Below, piece after piece: positions 1 to 12,783 of a stretch of 64,000 nucleotides of DNA. The position numbers and the translations under genes were made by a program. This DNA is from Xylogone sp. PMI_703 (Eukaryota; Ascomycota; Leotiomycetes). The notes under the pieces were generated by a model. The model did no database searches. It saw nothing but the letters and a program-made list of their open reading frames with translations, and was not told the origin of the DNA. Positions within the stretch are counted from its first letter, which is position 1. Each line of letters opens with the position of its first letter. The stretch lies in assembly GCA_021399445.1 (NCBI GenBank), contig JAJTUQ010000006.1, positions 1,674,001 to 1,738,000 on the forward strand, read 5' to 3'.

Positions 1-239
1 CTGCTGGATATTATATTCTTATTGGCATGCCAAAGACATAGGAATATCCTTGATTCTGGGGAAATGGCTAAAATCAACTGCTTTGTCACAGTCAGTACTA
101 ACTGGTCTAGGATTGAGACGTCTGCATTCATCAGGAATATGTTAAAGTCTACAATATATCCTTTGGGTGCTTAGCTTTGTTGGAAGCAGCATGGATCCAA
201 GGAGACAACAATAAAGATTCTAGATACATTAATCTAGTT

Positions 240-893
240 TCATTTGATAGATTCACCCTCTGGCAATGGGATATTGCAACCATTACAGAGCACGCAAAGG
301 TATGAAAAGAACCCAACCTGGTGGACCAAAGCCAAAGCTCCCTCCTTTCCAAATGCTCTCACCGCCCGCTGCCACATTGTTTCCGGTAGAGGTCCCATCT
401 TATTTAGCAACTCCATGGTAACATCAAATGCAGTCTCTTCTTCTTCATTGAGACCACTTGGTTTGCGCCCAGTCTTGATCAAGTCGATTTGCTGTTGCGT
501 CAAGTGTGTCCCAGAAACGGCGATCCGCTCGTGAGAATAGATCTCAAACAACGCCTCCCATTTCGAGCCCGTTGCAAGAATTGCTATCTCACGAGATGCG
601 AGCGGAAGGCCTGGGATTTTTGGGATGGACCTCAAGCAATCGAAGAAGGCCCGTGCGACATCAACCGTGTACAGCAAGGGACAAAATGGTCCAAGAAGTG
701 ACCCATCAGACCCTTTATATACAAATCTAAGAAAGATGTGAGCCATGAGCTGACAGCCAGTGTCGACGGGTCCGACTTTTGGGTTGTTATACTTGTCTTG
801 GAAGAACTCTGTGGCAAAGCGATTCATTTCATTATTTAGCTGCTTCTGTTCGTCATTTAAATCGCTTGAAGCGAGAGGCGGGAAACGAGACAT
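240..893 (-). CDS. AhpD-like / carboxymuconolactone decarboxylase-like protein
   Basis: The product resembles the fungal AhpD-like (carboxymuconolactone decarboxylase-related) family, small helical proteins often linked to peroxide handling or aromatic catabolism. The core reads IAILATGSKWEALFEIYSHE, where the family has its helix with the W-x-A-x-x-E-x-x-x-H pattern. The redox CxxC of classical AhpD is absent, so a peroxidase role is unlikely. The whole span is open, but residues around 720-792 do not fit the family. A 66-bp in-frame intron at 727-792 (GTATAA donor, TTCTTAG acceptor) removes them and leaves FVYKGSDGSLLGPF, a good family match, giving about 195 aa. The start was set at the Met at 893 (MSRFPPLAS) rather than the one 12 codons upstream, because family members start near there. 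No operon-like neighbour; the AT-rich transposon block begins about 500 bp upstream. Confidence 0.72.
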   Translation of the reverse strand: MSRFPPLASSDLNDEQKQLNNEMNRFATEFFQDKYNNPKVGPVDTGCQLMAHIFLRFVYKGSDGSLLGPFCPLLYTVDVARAFFDCLRSIPKIPGLPLASREIAILATGSKWEALFEIYSHERIAVSGTHLTQQQIDLIKTGRKPSGLNEEEETAFDVTMELLNKMGPLPETMWQRAVRAFGKEGALALVHQVGFFSYLCVLCNGCNIPLPEGESIK

Positions 894-1375
894 CTTATTC
901 AACGCTCTCGTGTAGATTTTGAATCTCAAATCAAAGTACGTTTGGGAAATTTCTATTATTCTTGTATTTTTCTAGGTGATATATATACCTTACCCTCAAT
1001 GATTAAAGCTAAACGAGTATCTAAATACTTTGGTGATGGGCATTGTCGCGGAAATAATTCCTGCAAGATATGTATTGAAATACGCCTCGGTCCCAGTTGC
1101 AGAAGGCCGCGGAATGGTCAAAACGAGACCCCGCGACCAGACTATAACACAAACGTGTAAGGAAACCGGGATGAAATCGTGTGACTACAACATAAATATT
1201 ACTTTAATAACTACTATTTCTGAAAACACATTTTAATAGATTAAGGGTTAAACCTCCCTTTAGAACGCTTATTAGTACATTTGATAATATAAAACTTTAA
1301 ACTTAATTATTAATTATTAATTATCACTTAAGTTTAACTGTTAAGATATTAACTAGTTATATAATCTAAATTGTA
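894..1375. other. Intergenic, grading into AT-rich DNA
   Basis: No coding region is supportable. Base composition changes from mixed to strongly AT-rich after about 1190, just before the transposon target site. It presumably includes the promoter of the leftward AhpD-like gene, but no clear core motif was found. Confidence 0.5.
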
Positions 1376-1380
1376 ATCTT

Positions 1381-1610
1381 TGTTAGGAATTATGGGAGCA
1401 GAGCATACTGGCGCTCGGTAGCTATGCGATCGGAGTGGAACGACTAATAATCCGGTAAAAGAGTATTTAAGGGTATAACTCCTTAAATACTGAATATAAG
1501 AATAAACATATAATGTATTAGCCAATATAAGCCTATTCAACCCTACAATACGGTAGTGCCTAGTGAATCAACATTTCCATAATATAAGCCTAATGATTAT
1601 AATCTTAACA
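1381..1610 (+). repeat. 5' LTR of element A
   Basis: 230-bp LTR, TG...CA ends, matching the LTR at 12549-12778 and, in reverse complement, those at 5873-6100 and 11338-11565. It carries the shared block 'agtatttaagggtataactc', a short palindrome-like region around an internal TTTAAGGG. This LTR keeps more G and C than the other three. Confidence 0.9.
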
Positions 1611-1628
1611 GGTTATGAGCCCGGACGT
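1611..1628 (+). promoter_or_regulatory. Primer-binding site matching the anticodon arm of initiator tRNA-Met
   Basis: Immediately after the LTR the sequence starts GGTTATGAGCCC. Its reverse complement, GGGCTCATAACC, is the anticodon stem-loop of eukaryotic initiator tRNA-Met, with CAT the anticodon, rather than the 3' CCA end most retroelements use. Priming by a half-tRNA-Met is established for Drosophila copia and relatives, so this supports the copia classification. The same site in element B (about 11312-11337, complement) is damaged by transitions. Confidence 0.75.
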
Positions 1629-4600
1629 ATGTTGAGGCGTCACTAAGAAGAATAGTAGTTAAGACATGTTCACCGTAAGTCTATCACCAAGGATAGCCAA
1701 AACACACATTGCTGCATAAGTCTTTGTAGAAGAAAGAAGTCTACAGAACATCAGTTAAAACGTAGATCAATCGGTTCTAAGTCTTGAAACGGATAGATAT
1801 GTGACGACGAATTGTCGGTCTACAATAAGTACTTGAAGATCATGGCTCCTTAATCAGTATTGAGTACCTTAGCATAATACTTACCTATTTATCTAAATCT
1901 AATAATCAGTTATAAGTCTCTCTAACCTTGAGTTATGATACAATAACTCAAAAGACAACAAAATCTTCATCCTTATCTTACTGACATTTGAGAAGATAGA
2001 CACTAATCACTTTATACATAAATGTTTTATTGATATCTTTAATAAAACAAATTAACAAGAATGGTTTAAACTAATAAAACTTTATTTCAAGGGAGAATTA
2101 CTAAAATTTATACTAAACAAGATAATTATAAAATATGCCTAAATTTAAAGAACCTTATCATTGATCAATATTTTTGTTATATTAATAAGTATGAAAATAC
2201 TTAAGATCATTATTGAAAATATAGTAAAATAATTAAAGAACTTGAAGATAAAGAATAGACTATAAAGTGAATTAAAGAATAATATATAGAATATTAAAAA
2301 ACAAAAGAAATATAAAGTTATGTCTATAAAGGTTTTATATATAATTTCAATCTATATCAATGTTATAAACAATAAACTGATTTACGACAAGTCTGAAGTT
2401 TAACTGGTATAAATAAAGTTATACTCCAAATATAGTAAGTTATTACTTTATACTGTTCAAAGTGAAATAGTTTAACTCACCTTATTCAAGTTAGAATAAA
2501 ATATAACAATTAAAGAAAGATAGATCCAAGTACAAGAGTTAAAAAAGAAAGTTATAAGATAACTCCTGAACTCAAAGATAACTTTAGCATAAAATAAATA
2601 TTCGAATTCTTTTTTGTAAAACTCTTAGAAGAATATTCAATAATTATAACTATGATTAATGTATAATCAACACTTGAAATCGTAGATAAGATTAATATTC
2701 TCTAAAAATATAAAAAGAAAATCATTAACTCGATAATATTCATTACCTAAGACAAAAGAACATAAAGATCATAAGACAAAGGGAGTAAAAGCTTAAGTTA
2801 ACAGAGTAAACATAAAAATAACTTGTCTGACCAGAAAGAAGTCAAATATTATTTATATGACAAAAATCATTTTATCAAATATTATAAACTCAGACATAAT
2901 ACAAGAAAATACATTCTTGGCCTCAAATCTAAAGATAATAAATTATAATATTTTCGGAAAATAATAAAGAAGAATAAAAACAAAGGTCATCATAAAAGGA
3001 ACAAGTCAAGATAATACTCTTATAGTTATATTACTGGTTATTCTTTTGAATATGACTTAATATCAGAAACAGAATTAAGCTCTAATGACTTATCTGAGGA
3101 GAAAAACGAAGTTATAAGAGTATCGAAAAAAGTAATACATAAGGTCAAACCTTCTGTCTGGATTATAGATATTAGTACTTTTTCATATATGACTAATAAC
3201 CTTTAATTCTTTAAATAACTGATGATCAATATTAAATGTTATAAGATAAAGGTTAGAAATAGAAGATTATATGCATGGAAGAAGGAGATTACTGAAATAA
3301 AGTTAAAAAATAAAAGTATTATATTATTGTTTAATATTTTATTTATTCCGAATCTTAAGGCTAATTTATTCTTTGGTTAATGTATTTATAAAAAGGGTTT
3401 TGATAACTCTTTTGATTTACATATAATGTATTTTATTCGAAAGAATCAAAAGAATTAATATATTAAAGCTAAATAATACAAAGAAGTATATATTATGAGT
3501 TTTATTATAAATAGGTTAAAAGAAATAACTTTGGTTAATGATATTAAAATAGAGAAAAGACAATCACAATTTAATTTGCCTGGCAGGGAAAATCAAAATT
3601 TTGATAATAACACTGAAATCTTACTTATATTAGTACTAAAGTTAATAAAAAAAGTTATATAATATTATAATTTATAATATAGATGATTTATTTATCTTGG
3701 AATAAAGAAAATCTATAATTTACATAAGATTATCATCTTAAGCAGGCTAATACAAAAACTTATAACTAAAGAATTTTATGAAGTTTATGACTTTATTAAG
3801 ATAAAAGATTATGTTAATAAAGCATTAAGTAAGTAAGAGAGTAAGAGGTTTATACTGATTTACATAAATATATATAGATTATTCTTACTATTAATAAAGA
3901 AAGATTAATACTTTGTTCAAATTATTAATAATGTTATTTGTTATATTTGGAATATTCTTGCAAAGACAAGAGTACATTTGGTCAAGAAGTTTAAAACATG
4001 AAAGATTTAAGTAAAGTATAAGATAAAGGAGAAAGTCAAAGTTATTAAAATTAATAATATTTCAGAATTATTATTATTATTAGATGAATAAAGTACTTTG
4101 ATTAAGATTCGGGTAAAAATAATAATAAAGTACAAGTTAAACTAAAACAATTTAACTAAATAAGTAATTTAGATAACTATAATAAATACTTAAGTATTGT
4201 TAAAGAAAACTAACTTATTATTTAAATTCTGGAATTATACTGTTAAAACGGATATATACTTGAGAAACTAAATAGTATCTAGTTTAATAATTAATAAGAA
4301 AGTTATTAGTCTATACTAGGTATTCACCAGAAAAATCTTAAATATTGATTATATTAAAGTTTTTGGATATAAATACATATTATACATTAACTGAAAAAAG
4401 TACTTAAAAGAATTAAGAAAAAATAAGTTTATAAACTATAGACAAATTATAGTATTTGTAAAATATAATTCAAATATGACTAAATAATATAAAGTCTATA
4501 TACTAAATAAAAGTTATATTATCAAATCAAGTTATGTTAACTTTTATAAAAACATCTAAGGCAGAATAGTTGATTTGAAACTTCGGACAGGTGATCTTCA

Positions 4601-5872
4601 AGGAACAAAAAATGAACTAATAATTCATAAATTAAAAGGTTGACTATAAAATGAAGTTATTAAGTTTATATTATTCTTAAATCTGAAAAACTTAAATAAT
4701 TTCGAAATTATGATTTTGTTTATTACAAATCTAATAATAACATATAATGATTTAACTAGCCTAACCAGTTGTTAACATGATCAGGAAAATACAAGTGATC
4801 TAAGCATGAATATGTCCTATTTAGGAGGAGATGAAGGAAATGAGGAAAATAAAATTAAAGATTAATTTTAGGTTTAAGCTAAGAATTATGATTTATTATC
4901 TAATGTTAATATAATATTATTTATTGGATTTTACTTATCTGACGGGGAAAATCAAGTATTACCAGAACCTGTAGAAATGAAGTATAATCTTCGAAAATAA
5001 CAAAAACTTAATGACTCTGATAATAAAGACTATTTTACCAAAATAGTTAAAGTTATACTTATAATACTAAAAAATCAAGATTACTAAAACTTAGACAAGA
5101 TAACTTTAGTCAGTTTAATAACAAATTTAGATATTATTATCTTAATGATATATAAAGAAGTTATTTCAGATCATAAATATAGTCAGAAATAGAAAAAGAC
5201 AATTGACGAAAAGATTATATTATTATAGTAAAATAATATATAAAAAGAAGAAATACCCTCAGAAAAAGCAAACTTAGTCTTTACTAAATGAGTATTTATT
5301 ATTAAGACAAACTCCGACAAAACATTAAACAGATTTAAGGCAAAACTGATTACTTAAGGCTTTTCTCAGAAATATAAGCAAAATTTCATTGAAACATTTA
5401 TATCTATAGTTAAAATAAATATTCTTCAAATATTTATAATTATTATTATAACAGAAAACCTTGAATATTATTTGTATAATATAAAAAATACTTTTACTGA
5501 ATCATACTTACGAGAATAAATTTTTTTGTCTCAACCAGACAAAGTATTTAAGTTAAAGAATAAATATATATTATGTGTTTTACAGAGTTTATATAAATTA
5601 AAACAATTTACATAAGACTAAAATTTATTTTGTAAGAATTATTTCATTAAGATTAAATTTGTCTAAAGTTTAACTGATTCTTACTTTTATATCTATAAAG
5701 AATATATGATCATATTATTTGTTCATGTGAATAATATCACTGTTGTTATACTAAAAATGTAAAAATTAGAATAGTTTAAAAAGACATTAACAAATCAATT
5801 CTATATTAAGAACCTAAAGAAGATTCAAATAATTTTTGGTATTTATGTTATTAAAAATCAAAAAAAGAAAAC
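1629..5872 (+). pseudogene. Element A gag-pol relic, upstream part (gag to reverse transcriptase)
   Basis: No open frame survives, but short copia-like motifs remain in order. Near 2848-2888 a YYLYDKNHFIKYY stretch sits where a gag zinc knuckle is expected, with Tyr in the Cys positions (TGY to TAY changes). Near 5712-5755 the reverse-transcriptase catalytic block reads FVHVNNITVVIL where copia elements have YVDD, so both catalytic aspartates are now asparagine. These are G-to-A changes of the RIP kind. Element B interrupts the frame at 5873. Confidence 0.7.
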
Positions 5873-6100
5873 TGTTAAGATTATAACCATTAAACTCATA
5901 TGAAAAAGGTTGGTTCACTAGGCACTACTGTAATATAAAGTTAAATAGGCTTATATTAGCTTATACATTGTATATTTATACTTTTATCTAGTATTTAAAG
6001 GGTTATACCCTTAAATACTCTCTTACCGGATTATTAGTCGTTTTACTCCGATCGTATAACTACTGAACACCAGTATACTTTGCTCCCATAATTCTTAACA
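5873..6100 (-). repeat. 3' LTR of element B
   Basis: 228 bp. On the plus strand it starts TGTTAAGATTATAACC and ends ATTCTTAACA, the reverse complement of the element A LTR. The AAAAC target copy lies directly before it. Confidence 0.88.
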
Positions 6101-9100
6101 CTCTTATTTAGATTATACAAATGCTATAATATAGTCTATGTCAGTTTTACCTCGTCAACATCATTTTTCAGTCATTCTTACTGTCTTTTAGCTACTCTTA
6201 CTATTGCCAGACTAAGTAATTCCTTGAACCATATAAACATTGTCTTTTATAATAACTTTGTCATGCTATTAACTATCATGTCTACTGTAAGAATATAGTT
6301 TATTTTAATATATTTATATTTCTTTAAGTCATAGATATAATGGTAACAGATATTAATATACTTTAATTATTCATAAAAATGTAAATTCTTTATTAACATA
6401 AATATATCTTGATTATCTTTCAATATTTGTATAGTCATTAAATCTGACTTAATATATTGAGGAAATCCTATATCATAAAATATTTAAATAATCCATTAAC
6501 TTTACTTAGTATATATTAATATTATAATATATTCTGATTCAGTACTTAAAGTTGTTATTAAACGTTATTTCTTACTTCCCCAAGAAACAGATCCTCCGTA
6601 AAACATGGCCACATTTCCTGAAATATTCTTTTAGTCAGTTTTGTCTTTTGCCTAGTTTGTATTTGAATATATAATTAGTATAAGATTATTAATTTATCTG
6701 TTATTGTTATTATTTTAGTATAACAATTGATTAACTTGAATTAGAGTAAGTTTATAATAAACATATTATTTGATTGTTAATCTAGTATATTTCAAGAGTT
6801 TTTTTACAGTACTAATATAGTACTCTCCAAGGTTATTCATATATTAACTAAGTTTTCCTAGGACAAATACAATATCTAGTCTAGTGTTTATTATTATATA
6901 TATCAAACTTCTAATATATTCCTAATACTCAGTCAAGTTGGCTTTCTTGTCAGAGTTTAAAGTCAAGCATAGCTTGTTATAATTAAAGATTGACATTAAC
7001 TTTAACTTATGCTTTTCTTGAGTTATTCTATATTGATTCAAAATGTTATCTAAGTATTACTCTTGATCTAAGAATAATGTTTTTTCTTTTTGATTCTTAA
7101 TAACACAGATACTAAGAATTACTTGAATTTTTCCTAGGTTCTTGGTATAGAATTAATCTGTTAATATCTTTTTAAATTATTCTAATTTTTACATTCTTAG
7201 TATAATAACAACAATATTATCTACATAAACAAGTAATATAATCTTATGTTCTTTATGAATATAAAAGCAAAGGTCAACTAAGCTTTAGACAAATCCAATC
7301 TTAATAAGATAACTCTTGTAAAATAGGTTCTAGTTTTACATAGACTACTTTAGCCTATATAAACTTTATAAGATATATAATATATACTTATTCTTTAACT
7401 TAAGTACTTTGTCTGGTTAAGACAGGAAGATTTGTTCTTGTAAATATAATTTGGTGAAAATATTTTTTATGTTATATAAGTAATATTCAAGGTTTTCTGC
7501 TGTAACAATAGCTATAAATATCCAAAAAGTATTTATTCTAACCATAAATATAAATGTCTTAATGAAATCTTGTTTATATTTCTGAGAAAAACCTTAAGTA
7601 ACCAGTTTTACCTTGAATCTGTTTAATGTTCTGTCAAGGTTTGTCTTGATAATGAATACTCATTTAGTAAAGATCAAGTTTACTCTTTCCGAGGGTATTT
7701 TTTTTTTTTATATATTATTTTGTTATAATAATATAATTTTTTCGTTAATTACTTTTTTCTATTTCTGACTATATTTATGATCTGAAATAGTCTCTTTGTA
7801 TATCATTAGAATAACAATATCTAGATCTGTTACTAAATTGGCCAAAGTTATTTTGTCTAAGTCTTAGTAATCTTGATCTTCCAGTATTATAAATATAGCT
7901 TTAACTATTTTGGTAAAACAATTTTCATTATCAGAGTCATCAAATCTTTGTTACTTTCGAAGATTATACCTCATTTCTACAGATTTTAATGATACTTGAT
8001 TTTCTTTGTTAGACAAATAAAATTCGATAAATAATATTATATTAATATTAAATAATAAATCATAATTCTCGGCTTAAGCCTGAGATTAATCCTTAATTTT
8101 ATTTTCCTTATCTTCTTCATCTTTTCCTGGATAAGACATATTCATACTTAGATCACTTACATTTTCTTAATCATGTTGATGACTAACTGGACTAGTTAAA
8201 TCGTTATATATTATCATTAAATTTATAATAGACAAGATTATAATTTCGAAGTTATTTAAGTCTTTCGGATCTAGGAAAATAGACTTAATAACTTCATTTT
8301 GTGGTTGACCTCTTGATTTACGAATTACTAGCTCATTCCTTGTTTTTTGAAGATTACTTGTTCAAAGTTTCAAATTAACTATTTTACCTTAGATGTCTTC
8401 ATAAAAGCTGACATAACTTGATTTAATAATATAACCTCTGTCTGACATATAAACCTTATATTGTTTGATTATGTTTAAATTATATCTTATAAATATTATA
8501 ACTTGTTTATAGTTTATAAGCTTGTCTTTTCTTGATTTCTTTAAGTATTTTTTTCGGTTGATGTATAATATATATTTATATCTAAAAATTCTGATGTAAT
8601 CAATATTTAAGATTTCTCCAGTAAATGCTTAATATAAGTTAATAACTTTCTCATCAATTATTAGACTAGATACTATTCAGTTTCTCAGGTATATATCTAT
8701 TTTAACAACGTAATTCTAGAATTCAAGTAATAAACTAATTTTCTTTAATAATACCTAAGTATTTACTATAATTGTCTGGATTACTTACTTAATTAGACTA
8801 TTCTAGTTTAACTTATACCTTGCTGTTGTTTTTACTCAAATCCTGATCAAAATACTCTATTTGTCTAATAATAATAATAATTCCGAGGTATTGTCAGTTC
8901 TAATAGCCTTAACTTTCTTTTCTGTCTTATACTTTACTTAGATCTTCTATGTCCTGAGCTTCTCGACCAAATATGCTTTTGTCTTTACAGAAATATTTTA
9001 AATATAATAAATAACATTATTAACAATTTGAACAAAGTATCAATCTTCCTTTATTAATAATGAGAACAGTCCACATACATCTACGTAGATTAGTATAAAC

Positions 9101-11337
9101 TTCTTACTTTTTTACTCACTTAATATTTTATTAATATAATCTTTTATTTTGGTGAAGTCACAGATTTCACAAAGTTTTTTAATTATAAGTTTTCGTATTA
9201 ACTTATTTAAGGTAATAACTTTGTATAAGTTATAGATTTTCTTTATTCCAAGATAAACAAATCGTTTATGCCATAAATTATAGTATTATATGACTTTCTC
9301 CATTGACTTTAGTATTAATGTGAATAAAGTTTTAATGTTATTGTCAGAATTTTGATTTTCTCTGCTGGACAAGTTAAATCATAATTATCTTTCCTTTGTT
9401 TTAATATTATTAACCAAAGTTGTTTCCTTTAGCTTATTTACGATAAAACTCATAATATATACTTCTCTATATTACTTGACTTTAATATATTAGTTTTTTT
9501 GATTCTTTTAAGTAAAATATATTATATATAAATCAAAAAAGTCATCAAAACCTTTTTCACAAACACATCAACCAGAGAATAAATTAGCTCTAAGATTCAG
9601 AATAAGTAAAGTATCAGACAATAATATAATACTTTTATTTTTCAACTTCATTTCAGTAGTCTTCTTCTTCTATGTATATAACCTTTTATTTTTAACCTTT
9701 ATTTTACAACATTTAATATTAGTCATTAATTGTTTAAAGAACTAAGAGTTATCAGTCATATATGAAGAAACACCAGTGTTTATAATTTAGACAGAAAGTT
9801 TAACCTTATGTATTATTTTTTTCGATACTTCTATAACTTTGTCTTTTTCTTCAGATAAATCGTCAGAGTTTAATTTTGTCTTTGATATTAAATTATATTC
9901 AGAAGAGTAATTAATGACATAACCATAAAAATGTTGTCTTGACTTATTCTTCTTATAATGACTTTTGTCTTTATTCTTCTTTATTACTTTCTAAGAGTAT
10001 CATAATTTATTATCCTTGGATTTGAGGCCAAGAACATATTTTCTTGTATTATATCTAAGTTTATAATATTTGATAAAATGATTCTTGTTATATAAATAAT
10101 ATTTAATTTCTTTCTGGTCAGGTAAGCTATTTTTATGTCTACTCCGTTAGCTTAAGCTTTTACTCCTTTTGTCTTATGATCTTTGTGTTCTTTTGTTTTG
10201 GGCAACGAATACTGTTGAATTAATGACTTTTTTTTTATGTCTTTGGAGAATATCAATCTTATCTATGATTTCAAGTGTCAGTTGTACATTAATCATAGTT
10301 ATGACTATTGAATATTCTTCTAGAAGTCCTACAAAAAAGAATTCGAATATTTACTTTGTACTAAAGCCATTTTTGAGTTCAGGAGTTATCTTCATAACTC
10401 TCCTCTTTAACTCTTGTACTTAGATTTATTCCTCTTCAATTATTATGTTTTGTTCTAATTTGAATAAAATGAGTTAAACTATTTTATTTTGAACAATATA
10501 AAGTAGTAATTTATTATACTTAAAGTATAACTTTATCTATGTTAATTGAGCTTTAGACTTGTTGCAGATCAGTTCATTGTTCATGATATTAATACAGATT
10601 AAAATCATATATAAAACTTTCATAAACATAACTTTATATTTCTCTTACTTTTTAATATTCTATATATTATCCTTTAATCTACTTTATAGTCTATCCTTTA
10701 TTTTCAAGTTCTTCAGTTGTTTTATTATACTTTCAATAATAATCTTAGGTATTTTTGTGTTTACTGGTATAACAGGAATATTAATCGATGATGAGGTTCT
10801 CTGAATCCAGGCATATTCTATGATTATTTTGTTTAACATAAATTCTAACAATTTTTCCTTGAAATAAAGTCTTATCAGTTTAAACCATTCTTGCCAATTT
10901 ACTTTACTAAAGATATCAGTAAAATGTTTACATATAAGATGATTAGTGTCTATCTTCTCAAATGTCAGTAAAATAAGGATAATAAAGATTTTATCGTTTT
11001 TTGAGTTATCATATTATAACTTAAAGTTAAAGAAATTTATAATTGACTGTTGGGTTTAGATAATAAGTAAGTATCACACCAAGGTGCCTGATACCGATTA
11101 AGGGACTGTGATCTTTAAGTATTTATTATAGACTAACAATTCGTCATATATTTACCCATTTCAAGACTTAGAACTGATCAGTCTATATTTTAACTAATAC
11201 TTTACAGACTTCTTTCTTTTATAAAGACTTATGTAATAACATGTGTTTTGGTTATCCTTGGTGATAAACTTATGGTGAACATATCCTAACTATTATTTTT
11301 CCTAATAATGCCTCAATATACGTCCAAACTTATAACT
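6101..11337 (-). pseudogene. Element B gag-pol relic
   Basis: Internal part of element B. Codons are visible only as short islands (YVDN reverse-transcriptase block, SWGSKK RNase H block, zinc-knuckle relic). The small plus-strand open frames near 10169-10423 and 10559-10804 are antisense to it and have no coding character. The motifs match element A nearly codon for codon, so both derive from one recent family. Confidence 0.7.
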
Positions 11338-11565
11338 TATTAAGATTATGACCATTAGGCTTATATAGGAAGGGTTGGTTCATTAAGCACTACCGTAATA
11401 TAAAGTTGAATAAGCTTATATTGGCTTATGCATTATATACTTACGCTTCTATCTAGTATTTAAGGGGTTATACCCTTAAATACTCTCTTACCAGATTATT
11501 AGTCATTCTACTCTGATCGTATAACTACCGAGCACCAGTATACTCTGCTCCCATAATTCCTAACA
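11338..11565 (-). repeat. 5' LTR of element B
   Basis: 228 bp, reverse orientation, ending CCTAACA on the plus strand and followed by the second AAAAC target copy (11566-11570). Its inner edge abuts the mutated primer-binding site (complement of about 11312-11337). Confidence 0.86.
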
Positions 11566-12548
11566 AAAACATTATTCTTAGATCAAGAGTAATACTTAGA
11601 CAATATTTTGAATTAATATAGAATAATTCAAAAGAAATATAAACTAAAGTCAGTGTTAATCTTTAATTATAATAAGTTATACTTAACTTCGGACTTTGAC
11701 AAAAAAGTTAACTTGACTAAATATCAAGAGTATATTAAAAATTTAATATATATAATGATAAACACTAGACTAGATATTATATTTGTTTTAGGAAAACTTA
11801 ACTAATATATGAGTAATCCTGGAAAGTATTATACTAATGTTATAAAAGAACTCTTAAGATATACCAGATTAATAATCAAATAATATGTCCGTTATAGATT
11901 TACTCTAATTCAAGTTAACCAATCGTCATATCAAAGTAATGACGATAACAGATAAATCAGTAATCTTACATTAGTTATATATTCAGATACAGACTAAACA
12001 AGAGACAAAACCAACTAAAAGAGTATTTTAAGAAATATGGCTATACTTTACAAAGGACTTATTTTCTGGGGGAGTAAAAAACAATGTTCAATGACAACTT
12101 CAAGTATTGAATCAGAATATATTATAATGTTAATATATATCAAGTAAAGCTAATAAATCGCTCAAATACTCTGTGATATAAAATTCTCTTAATATATTAA
12201 GCTAAACCTAATGACTATACAAATATTAAAGGACAACTAAGATATGCTTATACTAGTAAAGAACTTATACTTTCACGAGCGATCAAAGTATATTGATATC
12301 TGTTATCATTATATCCATGACTTAAAGAAATATAAACATATTAAAGTAAATTATATTTTTACAACAGACATAATAATCAATAGTATAACAAAATCATTGC
12401 AAAAGATGATATTTACATAATTCAAGGAATTACTTAGTCTAGCAACAGTAAAAGTAGCTAAGAAACAATAGAAGTGGCTGAAAAATGATGTTAATGAGGT
12501 AAAACTAATATAGACTATATTATAACATTTATATAATCTGAGTAAGAA
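11566..12548 (+). pseudogene. Element A pol relic, downstream part (RNase H end)
   Basis: Continuation of element A after the nested copy. The junction is exact: the interrupted text resumes with the duplicated AAAAC. An RNase H block reads FWGSKKQCSMTTSSIESEY (about 12061-12120), close to the copia consensus with SSKKQ and EAEY. A C-terminal KHIKVNY block near 12325 corresponds to the conserved KHIDVRYH motif. Stops and AT bias dominate otherwise. Confidence 0.72.
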
Positions 12549-12778
12549 TGTTAGGAATTATAAGAGTAGAATATACTGGCGCTTAATAGTTATACGATCA
12601 GAGTAGAATGACTAATAATCCGGTAAGAGAGTATTTAAGGGTACAACTCCTTAAATACTGAATATAAGAATAAGCATACAATATATTAGCCAATATAAGC
12701 CTATTCAACCCTATAATACAGTAATGCCTAGTGAACCAACACTTCTATAATATGAGCCTAATGGTCATAATCTTAACA
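12549..12778 (+). repeat. 3' LTR of element A
   Basis: 230 bp, same orientation as 1381-1610, with scattered transition differences from it. Followed by the ATCTT target copy. Confidence 0.9.
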
Positions 12779-12783
12779 ATCTT

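Larger units (their letters stand above)
5873..11565 (-). mobile_element. Copia-type LTR retrotransposon B, nested antisense in element A
   Basis: Minus-strand copy of the same family, about 5.69 kb, bounded by 228-bp LTRs at 5873-6100 (its 3' end) and 11338-11565 (its 5' end), with a 5-bp target duplication AAAAC from element A. Motifs on the minus strand: an RNase H block with SVSWGSKK near 6541-6605, a reverse-transcriptase block YVDN near 7208-7245 where YVDD is expected, and the zinc-knuckle relic near 10080-10120. All frames are broken. The near-equal length of A and B shows that both were full length before decay. Confidence 0.86.
1381..12778 (+). mobile_element. Copia-type LTR retrotransposon A (outer, interrupted)
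   Basis: Complete but dead Ty1/copia element on the plus strand. Both LTRs are 230 bp, start TGTTAGG and end CTTAACA. A 5-bp target duplication ATCTT flanks it (1376-1380 and 12779-12783). A second copy (element B) is inserted at 5873, duplicating AAAAC (5868-5872 and 11566-11570). Without B and its duplication, A is about 5.70 kb. Internal order fits copia: gag-like region with a zinc-knuckle relic near 2848-2888, integrase region near 3700, reverse transcriptase near 5700, RNase H near 12063-12128 (FWGSKKQ... then ESEY). All frames are shredded by stops and the DNA is extremely AT-rich, as expected from RIP. Confidence 0.88.

Noticed and set aside
10169..10804. Two plus-strand hydrophobic open frames of 81-84 aa
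   Set aside because: They lie antisense within retrotransposon B in extremely AT-rich DNA; Leu/Ile/Phe-rich content is a by-product of AT bias.
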